The notes: generated by a model not told the origin, from the sequence alone. Numbered from the stretch's first letter, positions 40,584 to 49,869 are shown. The stretch: 64,000 bases of DNA from JACQAP01 sp035275265 (GCA_035275265.1 DATENC010000025.1:206556-270555), one strand, 5' to 3'. Translations and numbers: made by a program.

Positions 40584-42509
40584 ATGGCATTGATCAAAAA
40601 ATCGAAGATGGCCTCGGACAACGTGCCATCCGTTATGGTCCCGGCTGCACAGCGAACAGCGCAACTCCCCAAATCAAACGGGGACCGAAAGTCGGCGACG
40701 CCGCGTCAGCAAACCGTCTCCGAACGCGTTGCTGCCGCGACGCAAGAGGTAGCAAGCGGGGTAACGGAAGCGGCAGCGGCGACCAAGGAACTAAGCCGTG
40801 CCATGGAGCAGATTGCCAGCGGTGCCGAGGAAGCGGCGGGTGCGTCGCAGGAACAGTCTGCCGCGATCAAGCGAATCGTCGCCAATTTGACGCTCGCTCG
40901 GACTGAAGCGGATACGTCCAGCAGGCGCTCCGAGACGGTAATGGTCACGCTGGCGGAGACGACTGCCCAGATATCGGGGTCGGTTCGCGCGATCGAGCGC
41001 AACGCCGAACGCCAGGTAGCATCGATTGCGATGATTGCCGAGCTCGAGCGTCGCACAAAAGATATCGGCGAGATCACTCAAACAGTCAGCCGGATCTCCG
41101 ATCAGACGAATCTGCTGGCCTTGAACGCAGCGATCGAGGCCGCGCGCGCGGGCGAGCACGGGCGTGGCTTCGCCGTAGTTGCCGACGAAGTCAGAACGCT
41201 GGCGGAATCATCGGACAAAAGTGCATTGGAGGTGCAGCAACTCGCCGAATCAATTCAAACCGAAGTACGCAGCGTTGTGGAAGCCCTCAGAAGGGCAGCG
41301 GAAATCGCCCAGAAGGATGCTCAGGCCGCTGCCAGCGTCATCGAAGCTCTGGAAGTAAGACGCGATGAAATGGCGCAAATCGCGGAGGGTAGTCGGGATG
41401 TGTTGACCGCGGCGCTTCAGGCAGAACGCGCCGCATCCGAGGCCCACCGGGGTGCCGAACAGATCGCCAGCGCCGCCGAAGAGCAATCATCGGGTGCCGC
41501 CGAAGCGCAGTCCGCAGTTCAGCAGCAAGCCAAATCGCTGGCCCAATCCCAGGACGCAGCACAGGCGTTAGCGTCCCTGGCTGAGGAGCTTCGCAGCGGA
41601 AAGGGCGGCGCTTCGGCAGCCGAACAAATCGGCGCCGCCGCTGAAGAATTGTCCGCAACCATTCAAGAGTTATCGAGCTCAGCCAGCCAGGTCATGGCGG
41701 CTGTCGAGCAGATCAATCGTGCCTCGCAGCTACAAGCATCCGGTACGCAGGAAACATCTGCGGCGCTCGCGCAGATCGAAAATAGCGCCAAGCTTGCGCA
41801 AAAGAACGGCAGGATCACCGACGAACGCGTCCAGACCGCACGCGCTGCTCTCGAGAATGGACGCAGTTCAGTCGAAGGTCTTGTGAACAGCGTAACCAAT
41901 GCGCTGGCCGCTACGCAGGCCAGTGTGACGACGGTCAACCAGTTGGAGACGGTCGGCCGGCGGATCGAAAAGATCGTCAGTGGAATCGCGTTGGTGGCGG
42001 TTCAGACCAGCATGCTGGCCGTGAGCGGGTCCGTGGAGGCGGCGCGCGCCAGCGACTCCGGCCGCGGGTTCGCCGTAGTGTCCAACGATATCCGCAGCCT
42101 GGCGCGCGAAGCCTCGGCAAATGTCGAGCGCGCCACGGACACAGTGCGCGGAATTCTCGATCAGATCGCAATACTGAAAAGCGCTCTGGAGCAGATCATC
42201 GCTTCGTCTGAAATAGAGGTGCGAAACAATCGAAACGTGGCCGCGGCGCTGCAAAAGCTCGGCGACGAAGTCCAGGCGTTGGGCGAAGCAAGCAAGGCAA
42301 TCGTCGATGGAGCGGATGCCATTTTGGCGGCAGCAGTGGAAACAGCGACGGGCGCACGGCAAATTGCGGCGGCGGCCGAAGAAGCCAGTTCGGCTTCGCG
42401 CGAGGCAGCGACCGCCGCTGCGGAGCAATCGCAGGGTGCAGAAGACTTGGCCGCAGCAATCGAAGAGATCGCTTCGTTGGCCGACGAACTTAAGCAGCCG
42501 AATGCCTGA
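40584..42509 (+). CDS. Soluble chemoreceptor with two tandem MCP signalling domains
   Basis: A 641-residue, almost wholly alpha-helical coiled-coil protein with no transmembrane segment and no recognisable ligand-binding domain. It contains two receptor hairpins. The first has a canonical tip at about 170-208 (ISDQTNLLALNAAIEAARAG then GRGFAVVADEVRTLA). The second, at about 463-508, is diverged (VAVQTSMLAVSGSVEAARAS then GRGFAVVSNDIRSLA). Glu/Gln-rich candidate methylation helices flank both (81-95, 295-312, 348-365, 595-625). The layout is that of the double-signalling-domain receptor DosM of Vibrio cholerae, which links two CheA/CheW baseplates in cytoplasmic arrays. Its stop overlaps the triple-CheW start by 8 bases. 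Confidence 0.88.
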   Translation: MALIKKSKMASDNVPSVMVPAAQRTAQLPKSNGDRKSATPRQQTVSERVAAATQEVASGVTEAAAATKELSRAMEQIASGAEEAAGASQEQSAAIKRIVANLTLARTEADTSSRRSETVMVTLAETTAQISGSVRAIERNAERQVASIAMIAELERRTKDIGEITQTVSRISDQTNLLALNAAIEAARAGEHGRGFAVVADEVRTLAESSDKSALEVQQLAESIQTEVRSVVEALRRAAEIAQKDAQAAASVIEALEVRRDEMAQIAEGSRDVLTAALQAERAASEAHRGAEQIASAAEEQSSGAAEAQSAVQQQAKSLAQSQDAAQALASLAEELRSGKGGASAAEQIGAAAEELSATIQELSSSASQVMAAVEQINRASQLQASGTQETSAALAQIENSAKLAQKNGRITDERVQTARAALENGRSSVEGLVNSVTNALAATQASVTTVNQLETVGRRIEKIVSGIALVAVQTSMLAVSGSVEAARASDSGRGFAVVSNDIRSLAREASANVERATDTVRGILDQIAILKSALEQIIASSEIEVRNNRNVAAALQKLGDEVQALGEASKAIVDGADAILAAAVETATGARQIAAAAEEASSASREAATAAAEQSQGAEDLAAAIEEIASLADELKQPNA

Positions 42510-44034
42510 TGCCGGCGTGGATGTGGTCGAGACCTCTGCGGCGCTTCGCTTCCTGACATTTCGCGTCGACGAGCGCGTCTATGCGCTCCGAGCCGAGGAT
42601 GTCTCGGAGGTTGTACGCGTTCCGGCCATGGCTCGGGTGCCGCAAAGTCCTGAAGCCCTACTGGGCATCGCCAATCTGCGCGGATCCGTACTGCCTGCCG
42701 TAAGTTTGCGTGGACTCCTTGGAATGGCAGTCGCAGAGATTGGCTCGACCTCGCGGGCCATCGTTCTGGATACGGGAGCCCCTGTAGCGCTGGTTGTGGA
42801 TTCAGTGGACTCGCTCGTGGCGGTTGCGCCGGATAGCATAGAGACGCAGCAGGCCGACCTAGCCACTGAACCGGGTGAACGCGTGGTCGGAGCTTTCAAG
42901 GCAGGCGGTGACGGGCGCGTGGCGAAAATCGTCGATATCAAAGGCCTGCTCAATGCGGTTTTTACGCAGCGTGCGCGTCCAGAGCGGCAGGCTCGCCGGA
43001 TCATCGGGACTAGCGACCTCGAGCAATTCGACACCCAAACCGGCGCAGCCGCAATGCTGATCACTTTCGACGTCGCCGGACAGGAATTCGCCCTCGACCT
43101 GGATGCGGTGCAGGAAATCCTGCCTGCGCCCTCGACACTTACCGCGGTACCCCGCGCGGAAGCGCTGGTATTGGGTATGACCTCCCTTCGGGAAACCCTT
43201 TTGCCGCTCCTTTCGTTGCGTGGACTTCTTGGGTTCCCACCGGCGCCGACTTCGAGTGCGCGCGCGAAGGTCGTGGTAATGAAGGTCGCAGGTGCGCAAG
43301 TCGGTTTGATGGTGGACCGGGCACGCGCCATTGTGGCGGCCGAGCCCGGACTGGTGGACCCGATACCTCCGGTTCTGGCTTCGCGTACCGGCGGCGAGGC
43401 ACGCATCAGGGCCATATATCGCGGCGAGTCCGGACGAAGACTTATTTCCATTCTCGCGCCAGAGCAGTTGTTCCGGGAGGATGTCATGCAGCGATTGAAC
43501 GCCGGCCGCGACAAGCAAGCCTCACAAACACCACAGGCAGCGGCGACGCAGCGAAAAGAACTCCATTTTCTGGTATTCCGCTTGGGGGATGATGAATTCG
43601 GTCTGCCGATCGAAACCGTCGACGAGGTCGCGCAGGTTCCCGAGCAGATCACGCGGTTGCCCAAGACTCCGAAATTTCTGGAAGGCGTCATCAATCTGCG
43701 CGGAGACGTCTTGCCGGTGATCGATCAACGGCGCCGGTTTGACATGCCGGGCCTCGATCGTCTCCAAGGCCGGCGTCTCATAGTGGTCAGAACGGAACAC
43801 CATCGCGCCGGGCTGATTGTCGACAGTGTTTCGGATGTGCTGCGGACTCCGGCAGACTCCGTCGAGCCGGCCCCGGATTTGACGGAGGAAACCGGGCGGC
43901 TCGTGCGTGGCGTAATCAACCTCGAAGAGTCGAACCGCATCGTGCTTGTGCTCGATCCTACGGAACTTCTGACCAAGGCCGAGCAGGGACTCCTGGATGC
44001 CTTCCAGGCGGAGACCGGGCGCACACAGGCGTGA
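42502..44034 (+). CDS. Triple CheW-domain scaffold protein
   Basis: A 510-residue protein made of three consecutive CheW domains and no other domain. Domain 1 is at about 14-150 (LRFLTFRVDERVYALRAEDV, GIANLRGSVLPAV). Domain 2 is at about 183-330 (MLITFDVAGQEFALDLDAV, GMTSLRETLLPLL). Domain 3 is at about 352-505 (LHFLVFRLGDDEFGLPIETV, GVINLRGDVLPVI). Domains 1 and 3 keep the typical NLRG turn; domain 2 has SLRE instead. It should couple receptors to CheA and could tie several receptor/kinase units together. Start overlaps the MCP gene (ATGCCTGA) and end overlaps cheB (GTGA). Confidence 0.9.
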   Translation: MPDAGVDVVETSAALRFLTFRVDERVYALRAEDVSEVVRVPAMARVPQSPEALLGIANLRGSVLPAVSLRGLLGMAVAEIGSTSRAIVLDTGAPVALVVDSVDSLVAVAPDSIETQQADLATEPGERVVGAFKAGGDGRVAKIVDIKGLLNAVFTQRARPERQARRIIGTSDLEQFDTQTGAAAMLITFDVAGQEFALDLDAVQEILPAPSTLTAVPRAEALVLGMTSLRETLLPLLSLRGLLGFPPAPTSSARAKVVVMKVAGAQVGLMVDRARAIVAAEPGLVDPIPPVLASRTGGEARIRAIYRGESGRRLISILAPEQLFREDVMQRLNAGRDKQASQTPQAAATQRKELHFLVFRLGDDEFGLPIETVDEVAQVPEQITRLPKTPKFLEGVINLRGDVLPVIDQRRRFDMPGLDRLQGRRLIVVRTEHHRAGLIVDSVSDVLRTPADSVEPAPDLTEETGRLVRGVINLEESNRIVLVLDPTELLTKAEQGLLDAFQAETGRTQA

Positions 44035-45131
44035 TCAAGATTCTTGTAGTCGACGATTCCGCACTTGTGCGGAAACTGTTCGGCGGCGTTTTGGCAAATG
44101 AGGCAGATTTTGAAGTGCAATTTGCGCGCAACGGGGTGGAGGCGCTCGATCAGCTCGATGGCTTCAAGCCCGATGTCATTACGCTTGATGTGCACATGCC
44201 GCAGATGAACGGTCTCGAATGTCTGGACCGGATCATGGTTGAACGGCCTTGCCCGGTGGTCATGGTGTCTTCGCTCACGGCTGAAGGGGCGGATGCGACG
44301 CTGGAGGCACTGCGCTTGGGCGCCGTGGATTTCGTACCGAAACCCGAGGGCGCAGTTTCGCTTCGCATCGATGAGTTTGCGCCGAAACTGGTGCAAAAAA
44401 TCCGTGCGGCCGCCACAGCCAAGCTTCGGGCAAGCCTGCGGCTGAGGGAGAAGGTGCAACATCGGATGGGCGGCACCGTCCAGGGCCGTCGTCGGCGGGC
44501 GATGAACGATGCACGAGAGCCTGTTCCCAGCCGCGCGATCGGCAACGGCCTGGTGCTCGTCGGCACCTCGACGGGCGGTCCTCCGGCTCTGGAAGCTTTG
44601 CTCTCGCCCCTGCCTGCGACTTTTCCCTGGCCCATTCTTGTAGCGCAGCACATGCCGGCCAGCTTTACCGGCCCGCTTGCCAAGCGCCTTGACGGGCTTT
44701 GCGCGGTGCGGGTGGTGGAAGCTCTGCATTCGGTTTTGGTGGTACCGGGCTGCGTCTATATCGGTCGCGGCGATGCGGATTTCATTGTCTCGCAGCGCGC
44801 CGCGGGATTGGTCGCGATGCCTGCGCCGTCGCAAGCCGGTTATCCTTGGCATCCCAGCACCGATCGCCTGGTCAGATCCGCAATGGAGCACCTGCCTGCG
44901 AACCAGTTGATCGGCATCCTGATGACCGGGATGGGGAACGACGGAGCAGAAGCGATGTCGCACCTTCGCGCACAAGGCGGCAAGACGATCGCGGAGGCGG
45001 AGGAGACTGCCGTTGTCTGGGGCATGCCTGGTGAACTGGTCAAAGCCGGGGGTGCCGACTGGATCGTACCCCTGCCCAAGATCGCCGATCGCCTGCAGCA
45101 GATTATTCCGAACCATGCCGCTCATACGTAA
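44031..45131 (+). CDS. cheB: Chemotaxis protein-glutamate methylesterase CheB
   Basis: A 366-residue receptor demethylase/deamidase. The N-terminal receiver domain (1-115) has the phospho-Asp in VITLDVHMPQMNG and the Lys in VPKPEG. A linker of about 60 residues is followed by the methylesterase domain, with the catalytic Ser in LVGTSTGG, His in VAQHMP and Asp in MTGMGNDG. It works against CheR to set receptor methylation. The GTG start overlaps the stop of the triple-CheW gene. Both domains look intact. Confidence 0.93.
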   Translation: MIKILVVDDSALVRKLFGGVLANEADFEVQFARNGVEALDQLDGFKPDVITLDVHMPQMNGLECLDRIMVERPCPVVMVSSLTAEGADATLEALRLGAVDFVPKPEGAVSLRIDEFAPKLVQKIRAAATAKLRASLRLREKVQHRMGGTVQGRRRRAMNDAREPVPSRAIGNGLVLVGTSTGGPPALEALLSPLPATFPWPILVAQHMPASFTGPLAKRLDGLCAVRVVEALHSVLVVPGCVYIGRGDADFIVSQRAAGLVAMPAPSQAGYPWHPSTDRLVRSAMEHLPANQLIGILMTGMGNDGAEAMSHLRAQGGKTIAEAEETAVVWGMPGELVKAGGADWIVPLPKIADRLQQIIPNHAAHT

Positions 45132-45720
45132 AACACCCGATCCGTTATCTGCTGCACCGCCGGATCTGGCGTCGGTGGCAACCGCGTTCGCACACGGCAC
45201 GCCCGAGGAACGTTGGGTGGCCGCGCGCTCCGCGCATGACATACCCGGCAGCGCGAGGATATTGGCGGAAGCCCTGATACGAGAACGCAACCCGCGCGTG
45301 CGCGAAGCGATGTTCACGAGTCTTGCTTGTATCGCCACCGCCGAAAGCGTTGAAATGATTCTTCCATTCCTGCGATCCGATGAAGCGCATTTTCGCACCG
45401 GCGCACTGGATGCACTGCGCGCAATGAAAGGCACTGTCTCGCCGTATTTGCCACAACTGCTCGAGGATGGCGATGCCGACGTTCGCCTTCTGGCCTGCGA
45501 ACTCGTCCGAAATTTGCCGGATGATGAAGCAGCGCGCCTGCTTTGCGCACTTCTCGAAGCCGAGCGCGAACCGAATGTTTGTGCCGCGGCCGTCGAGGTT
45601 TTGGCAGAGATCGGCAGTGCGGACGCCTTGCAGGTGCTTGCGCGTTGCGAAGAGCGCTTTAGTTCCACGCCGTTTCTCCTTTTTTCGATCAAAGTCGCTG
45701 CTGATCGGATCCGCTCCTAA
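45115..45720 (+). CDS. HEAT-repeat protein of the chemosensory operon
   Basis: A 201-residue cytoplasmic protein of paired helices with HEAT/PBS-lyase-like repeats: ERNPRVREAMFTSLACIATA, DEAHFRTGALDALRAMKG, GDADVRLLACELVRNLPD and REPNVCAAAVEVLAEIGS. Such solenoids are protein-protein scaffolds. Its start lies inside the end of cheB (17-base overlap) and cheR follows after 13 bases, so it belongs to the operon. It might organise CheB/CheR at the array or link it to an output. No enzymatic motif. Confidence 0.85.
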   Translation: MPLIRKTPDPLSAAPPDLASVATAFAHGTPEERWVAARSAHDIPGSARILAEALIRERNPRVREAMFTSLACIATAESVEMILPFLRSDEAHFRTGALDALRAMKGTVSPYLPQLLEDGDADVRLLACELVRNLPDDEAARLLCALLEAEREPNVCAAAVEVLAEIGSADALQVLARCEERFSSTPFLLFSIKVAADRIRS

Positions 45721-45733
45721 CCGTCGCAGCCGA

Positions 45734-46585
45734 GTGTCCGAGTTTCCAGATCTCACCGAGGAGGAGTTTCGCCGATTGAGCGAGTTTCTCTACAGACGTA
45801 CCGGAATGGTCTTCACCGAGGCCAAACGGTTCTACGTCGAGCGCCGCGTCGTCGAGCGAATGAACGCGACCGCTTCCGGGTCCTTCGCCAGCTACTTTGC
45901 GTGGCTACGCAGCGACGCTCAAGGCGAGGTGGAGCATTTTGTCAATGCCTTTACCGTCAACGAAACCTATTTCTATCGTGAAGACTATCAGTTGAGTTGC
46001 CTTACCAATGAGCTGCTCGCCGAAAGATTGCGGGTAAAAAAGCCGGGCGAGGCAATCCGGATCTGGTCCGTACCCTGCTCGACGGGTGAAGAACCTTATT
46101 CCATCGCAATCTGGCTGCTGGAAAACTGGCCCAAAGTCGACGAATACGAAATCGAGATCGTGGGTTCGGACATCGATACCGGCGTGCTGGAACAAGCGCG
46201 TGGCGGCGTGTACGGCAAACGCGCGCTGATGCGTCTCTTGCCTCCTGTCATCGAAAAGTATTTTGCGCCGGTCCAGGACGAGACCTGGAAAATCCTCGAC
46301 GACCTGCGCCAATCCGTGAGGTTCACGCGCGTAAATATCGTGGACCCTGAGGAAACCCGGCCACACGGCCAGTTCGACGTGATCTTCTGCCGCAATGTAC
46401 TGATCTATTTCGACGACGCCTCGCGCCGTATTGCCGCGGAAAATCTATACGAGAATCTCGCGCCCGGAGGGTTTATCTGCCTGGGACATACCGAATCCAT
46501 GAGCCGCATTTCTCCGCTGTTCGAAGTGCGCCGCTTTGCCGACGCCATCGTCTATCAAAGACCAGTGGAGGGTGTGAATGGCTGA
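45734..46585 (+). CDS. cheR: Chemotaxis protein methyltransferase CheR
   Basis: A 283-residue SAM-dependent receptor methyltransferase. The N-terminal helical domain (1-75) has the basic helix KRFYVERRVVERM used for receptor docking. The Rossmann domain has the SAM motif IWSVPCSTGEEPYSIAIWL, GSDIDTGVLEQARGGVY and FDVIFCRNVLIYFD. The start is a GTG at 45734 with no clear Shine-Dalgarno site, probably translated by coupling. It ends overlapping cheY by 8 bases. Confidence 0.92.
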   Translation: MSEFPDLTEEEFRRLSEFLYRRTGMVFTEAKRFYVERRVVERMNATASGSFASYFAWLRSDAQGEVEHFVNAFTVNETYFYREDYQLSCLTNELLAERLRVKKPGEAIRIWSVPCSTGEEPYSIAIWLLENWPKVDEYEIEIVGSDIDTGVLEQARGGVYGKRALMRLLPPVIEKYFAPVQDETWKILDDLRQSVRFTRVNIVDPEETRPHGQFDVIFCRNVLIYFDDASRRIAAENLYENLAPGGFICLGHTESMSRISPLFEVRRFADAIVYQRPVEGVNG

Positions 46586-46967
46586 GAAACCAACGAAACG
46601 CGTCCTGGTGATCGATGACGCAAGCCTCGTGCGTCGCTACTATCGCGACGCGCTTGAGCACGCGGGATTCCATGTCGAGGAAGCACTGAACGGACTGGAG
46701 GCGCTCGAGAAGGTCATGACGGCGCCGGTCGACTTGATGATCATCGATGTGAACATGCCGCAGATGGATGGCTTCACGTTTCTGCAGGCCGTGCGCCGTC
46801 AGGAACTTCCGCTTTCAGCCACTCCGGCATTGGTGACAAGCACCGAGTCCGGACCGCAGGACTTCGCGGCAGCGTGTGCGGCAGGAGCCAATTTCTACCT
46901 GGTCAAGCCGGTTAGTCGTGAACAGCTCGCGGAATATGCTGCCATGCTTTGCGGGGTTCCCGCGTGA
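46578..46967 (+). CDS. CheY-like single-domain response regulator
   Basis: A 129-residue stand-alone receiver. The acidic pocket is IDD (12-14), the phospho-acceptor Asp57 (MIIDVNMPQMDG), Thr87 (VTST) and Lys110 (LVKP). The Phe/Tyr switch position is a Tyr in NFYLVKP. It is the probable immediate CheA target, lying directly before cheA (4-base overlap). Whether it acts on a motor is open, as no motor genes are nearby. Confidence 0.9.
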   Translation: MAEKPTKRVLVIDDASLVRRYYRDALEHAGFHVEEALNGLEALEKVMTAPVDLMIIDVNMPQMDGFTFLQAVRRQELPLSATPALVTSTESGPQDFAAACAAGANFYLVKPVSREQLAEYAAMLCGVPA

Positions 46968-49165
46968 ACGAGTTCATCGAACAGTTCTTGCTGGAATCAC
47001 GCGAGCTTGTGGAGCAAGCCACCGATGATTTATTGGTGCTGGAGAAAGCGCCGGCGGACAGGGAACGCCTCGACAACGCTTTCCGCGCTTTTCATACGCT
47101 CAAGGGCGGAGCTGGAATCGTCGATTTTGCGGCGATGGAAATGGCCGTCCATGCGGCTGAAGACGTCCTGGCGGCCGCACGTTCGGGATCGCGTCCCGTG
47201 ACGACGCGACTCATCGGCGATTGCCTGGCGTGCCTGGACCAGGTGGTTCGATGGCTCGATTCCATGCAAGGCTCCGGTGAACTCCCAACGGATGCCGATA
47301 TGGAGGCTCGCACGCTCGTCGAGCGCTTTTTGCCGTCTCCCGCTGGCGCGAAAAGTCCAGGACCGCTCAAGCGTGGTTCGATGCCAGGAAACTGGGCGAG
47401 TGCCTTGCTGACCAAGCATTCGAGCGTGCGTGCGCAGGCCAAGACCGCCATCCGCTATGCACCGGATCCGGATTGCTTCTTTCGCAGCGAAGATCCGGTC
47501 GCGCGGATCGCCGCGTTGCCGGGCCTGCTCTGCCTCGATCTCGAGCCCGCGGTTCCGTGGCCAACGCTCGATGCCCTGGATCCGTTTGCCTGCAACCTCG
47601 TGCTGACGGCATTGAGCCAGGGTTCGGTCACCGAGATCGTTTCGACTCTGGGCGAAGCAATCGATCAATGTGATGTCCAGGCGCTCGCGCATGTCAGGGG
47701 AACCGAAAGCGTCCCACTATTGCAGCGAACGCGCGCTGTGCTGGAGGCGCAGATTTCCTTACTGGGCGAGAAAGAGGTGCAAGGTATTCGCGGTCGCGTG
47801 GCCTCGGCAGGCCTGGTTGCGGCTAATGTTCTCCGGCATCTGGGCAGGACCGCGGGTGCGGATCACATTGCACGCGCCACGGACAGAAGCCTGGCCGAGA
47901 GCGCGCCAAGTGTTTTGCGGGAAACAATTGAAACCACGCTCAATGAGGTATTTCCGCCGGTACCGGCCGCCGCCTCACCTCAGATCCTCCACGACCGGGG
48001 AGCGCGAACCTTGCGCGTGGATGCCACACGTATCGATGCACTGGTCAACTTGACCTCTGAATTGACGGTGGCTAAGAACGCGATCGGTCACACTGCAAAG
48101 CTGGCGCAAGACGGGAGCAATGCTCTCGCATCTGTTCTCAAGGACCGGCATGCGGTTCTCGACCGCCTGGTCGGCGAGTTGCAGCGCTCCGTTCTTGGGA
48201 TGCGCGTCCTGCCGTTGCGCCACGTGTTCCAGAGGTTTCCTCGCTTGGTGCGCGATATATCAGCCGATCTTGGAAAGCCCGCGAACCTGATCATCGAAGG
48301 AGACGACACGGAGGCGGACAAGGTCATCGTCGAGATGCTGTTCGAGCCGCTGCTGCATGTGCTGCGCAACGCCATGGATCACGGTGTCGAACATGCCTCG
48401 GTACGGGCCGCTCAAGGCAAGCCGCCGGCGGGAACCATTCGGTTGCGCGCAGCCCGGCAAGGCGATCATGTTGTCGTGGAAGTAAGCGATGACGGGCGGG
48501 GAGTCGACGTGGCGAGGGTCCGTCAGGTGGCGCTGGAGCGCAACGTCGCGCCCGATGAAATTCTGGATGCCATGAGCGATACGGAAGCGATCGACCTGAT
48601 CTTTGCGCCCGGCTTTTCGACCGCAACCAAAGTCACGGATGTATCGGGGCGCGGCGTCGGGTTGGACGCGGTCCGGACCGCGGTGGGACGACTGGCTGGT
48701 CATGTCGGCGTCGAAAGCCGCACCGGGGAGGGAACGAAAGTAAGGCTCACGCTTCCCTTCAGCGTGATGATGACTCGCGTCATGACCGTGGAAGCCGGTG
48801 GACAGATGTTCGGTATCCCGCTCGATGCGATCGTTGAAACAGTCCGCGTTGGCATGGACAGCATCGTTCCGGTAGGTGGGGCAAAGGCAATAGTTTTTCG
48901 AAATCGGACCATGCCTCTGGTGGAATTGGCGGGTGCGCTGGGCGTAAAGCGCGAAGAAAACAAGGACACGGAAGCGACAGTCGTCGTAGCCAGGATCGAA
49001 GGACACTTCGGCGCCCTGCAGGTCGATCGCCTTGGGGAGCAAATGGAGGTCATGCTGAAGCCCCTCGACGGCATTCTTTCGGGCATGCCGGGCATCGCGG
49101 GCTCGACCCTCCTTGGCGATGGCGGTGTCCTCTTGGTTCTGGATCTTGGGGAGTTGTTGCAATGA
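46964..49165 (+). CDS. cheA: Chemotaxis histidine kinase CheA
   Basis: A 733-residue kinase. The P1 HPt domain carries His44 in FRAFHTLKGGAGIVDF. A middle P2-like region has CFFRSEDPVARIAALPGLL. P3 dimerisation is near 345-410 (VDATRIDALVNLTSELTVAKN). The P4 ATPase has the N-box HVLRNAMDHGVEH, SDDGRGVD and GRGVGLDAV. The P5 CheW-like domain is about 595-733 (VMTVEAGGQMFGIPLDAIVE). All canonical motifs are present, so it should autophosphorylate and pass phosphate to CheY and CheB. It starts with GTG overlapping the cheY stop and ends overlapping the STAS gene. Confidence 0.93.
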   Translation: MNEFIEQFLLESRELVEQATDDLLVLEKAPADRERLDNAFRAFHTLKGGAGIVDFAAMEMAVHAAEDVLAAARSGSRPVTTRLIGDCLACLDQVVRWLDSMQGSGELPTDADMEARTLVERFLPSPAGAKSPGPLKRGSMPGNWASALLTKHSSVRAQAKTAIRYAPDPDCFFRSEDPVARIAALPGLLCLDLEPAVPWPTLDALDPFACNLVLTALSQGSVTEIVSTLGEAIDQCDVQALAHVRGTESVPLLQRTRAVLEAQISLLGEKEVQGIRGRVASAGLVAANVLRHLGRTAGADHIARATDRSLAESAPSVLRETIETTLNEVFPPVPAAASPQILHDRGARTLRVDATRIDALVNLTSELTVAKNAIGHTAKLAQDGSNALASVLKDRHAVLDRLVGELQRSVLGMRVLPLRHVFQRFPRLVRDISADLGKPANLIIEGDDTEADKVIVEMLFEPLLHVLRNAMDHGVEHASVRAAQGKPPAGTIRLRAARQGDHVVVEVSDDGRGVDVARVRQVALERNVAPDEILDAMSDTEAIDLIFAPGFSTATKVTDVSGRGVGLDAVRTAVGRLAGHVGVESRTGEGTKVRLTLPFSVMMTRVMTVEAGGQMFGIPLDAIVETVRVGMDSIVPVGGAKAIVFRNRTMPLVELAGALGVKREENKDTEATVVVARIEGHFGALQVDRLGEQMEVMLKPLDGILSGMPGIAGSTLLGDGGVLLVLDLGELLQ

Positions 49166-49404
49166 CGGTACGTTTGTCGGCGGACGGGACGATCGAACTG
49201 GATGGCATCTGCACAATTGAAGACGCCGAGACGTTGCTGCGGCATTTGCTTGCGGCACCCCGCGCTACAGTGGATTGGCGTTCGTGCGCACAGGCGCATG
49301 CCGCCGTAATACAAGTTCTGATGGCATCCAAGTCAATCCTCCGCGGCCCTCCGGCGGGCGATTTTCTGAGGATGCACCTGGAACCGCTGATGAAGTCCGC
49401 ATGA
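49162..49404 (+). CDS. Small STAS-domain protein
   Basis: An 80-residue protein with a shortened STAS (MlaB/anti-anti-sigma-like) fold: VRLSADGTIELDGICTIEDA, then ATVDWRSCAQAHAAVIQVLM where STAS proteins usually have a DLSxVxxxDSAGL-type loop. The usual regulatory Ser/Thr is replaced in the AQAHAAVIQ segment, so phospho-switching of the SpoIIAA kind is doubtful. It overlaps cheA by 4 bases and is followed by an 81-base gap. Its partner is unknown. Confidence 0.72.
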   Translation: MTVRLSADGTIELDGICTIEDAETLLRHLLAAPRATVDWRSCAQAHAAVIQVLMASKSILRGPPAGDFLRMHLEPLMKSA

Positions 49405-49439
49405 ATTGGCCCATGATGCCGTTCGGCTGGTAACATGGC

Positions 49440-49485
49440 TTGACACTCGCAAGGACTACTTTCAGTAGTTGAGAAGGATAAATCC
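49440..49485 (+). promoter_or_regulatory. Possible internal promoter and palindrome before second cheY
   Basis: TTGACA (49440-49445) is a perfect -35 word, but no convincing -10 follows. ACTACT-TTC-AGTAGT (49455-49469) is a perfect palindrome just before the GAGAAGGATAA ribosome-binding site. The word ACTACTTT also occurs in the divergent region before the MCP gene. This is the only real gap inside the operon. Confidence 0.4.
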
Positions 49486-49869
49486 ATGAGCTACACAATT
49501 CTCATTGTTGACGACAGCAAGTTGGCCCGCATGGCAGTCAGGAAGGTCCTCACTGCTCTTCGTCCGGATTGGACGCTGGTCGAGGCCGCCAACGCGGACG
49601 ATGCCTTGAGTGCGATGGAACAGGCGGCGCCAGACGTGGTAGTGCTGGACTTCAACATGCCCGGGCGAGACGGCCTTGATGTGGCGGCCGAATTTCGCAG
49701 GCTGAACCCGCGAATGCCGCTGGGCGTGATCTCCGCTAATCATCAGCAGGAAATTGTCAATCGCGCACATGCGATCGGCGCGAGTTTCTTGCGGAAACCG
49801 TTAACGGAACAGGCACTGAGGAAATTTCTCGACGATGCCGTCCATCAGCTAGGGAAGATCGCATCGTGA
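49486..49869 (+). CDS. Second CheY-like response regulator
   Basis: A 127-residue receiver with VDD (8-10), phospho-acceptor Asp55 (VVVLDFNMPGRDG), Ser83 (ISAN) and Lys104 (LRKP). It overlaps the CheC-type phosphatase gene by 4 bases, which suggests this CheY is the phosphatase substrate. It differs clearly from the first CheY, so the operon has at least two phosphate outlets or a phosphate sink. Confidence 0.9.
   Translation: MSYTILIVDDSKLARMAVRKVLTALRPDWTLVEAANADDALSAMEQAAPDVVVLDFNMPGRDGLDVAAEFRRLNPRMPLGVISANHQQEIVNRAHAIGASFLRKPLTEQALRKFLDDAVHQLGKIAS

Noticed and set aside
43725..45692. 655-codon minus-strand frame opposite cheB and cheW
   Set aside because: Low-complexity Arg/Ser-rich translation, no domain; the plus-strand genes have unmistakable motifs.
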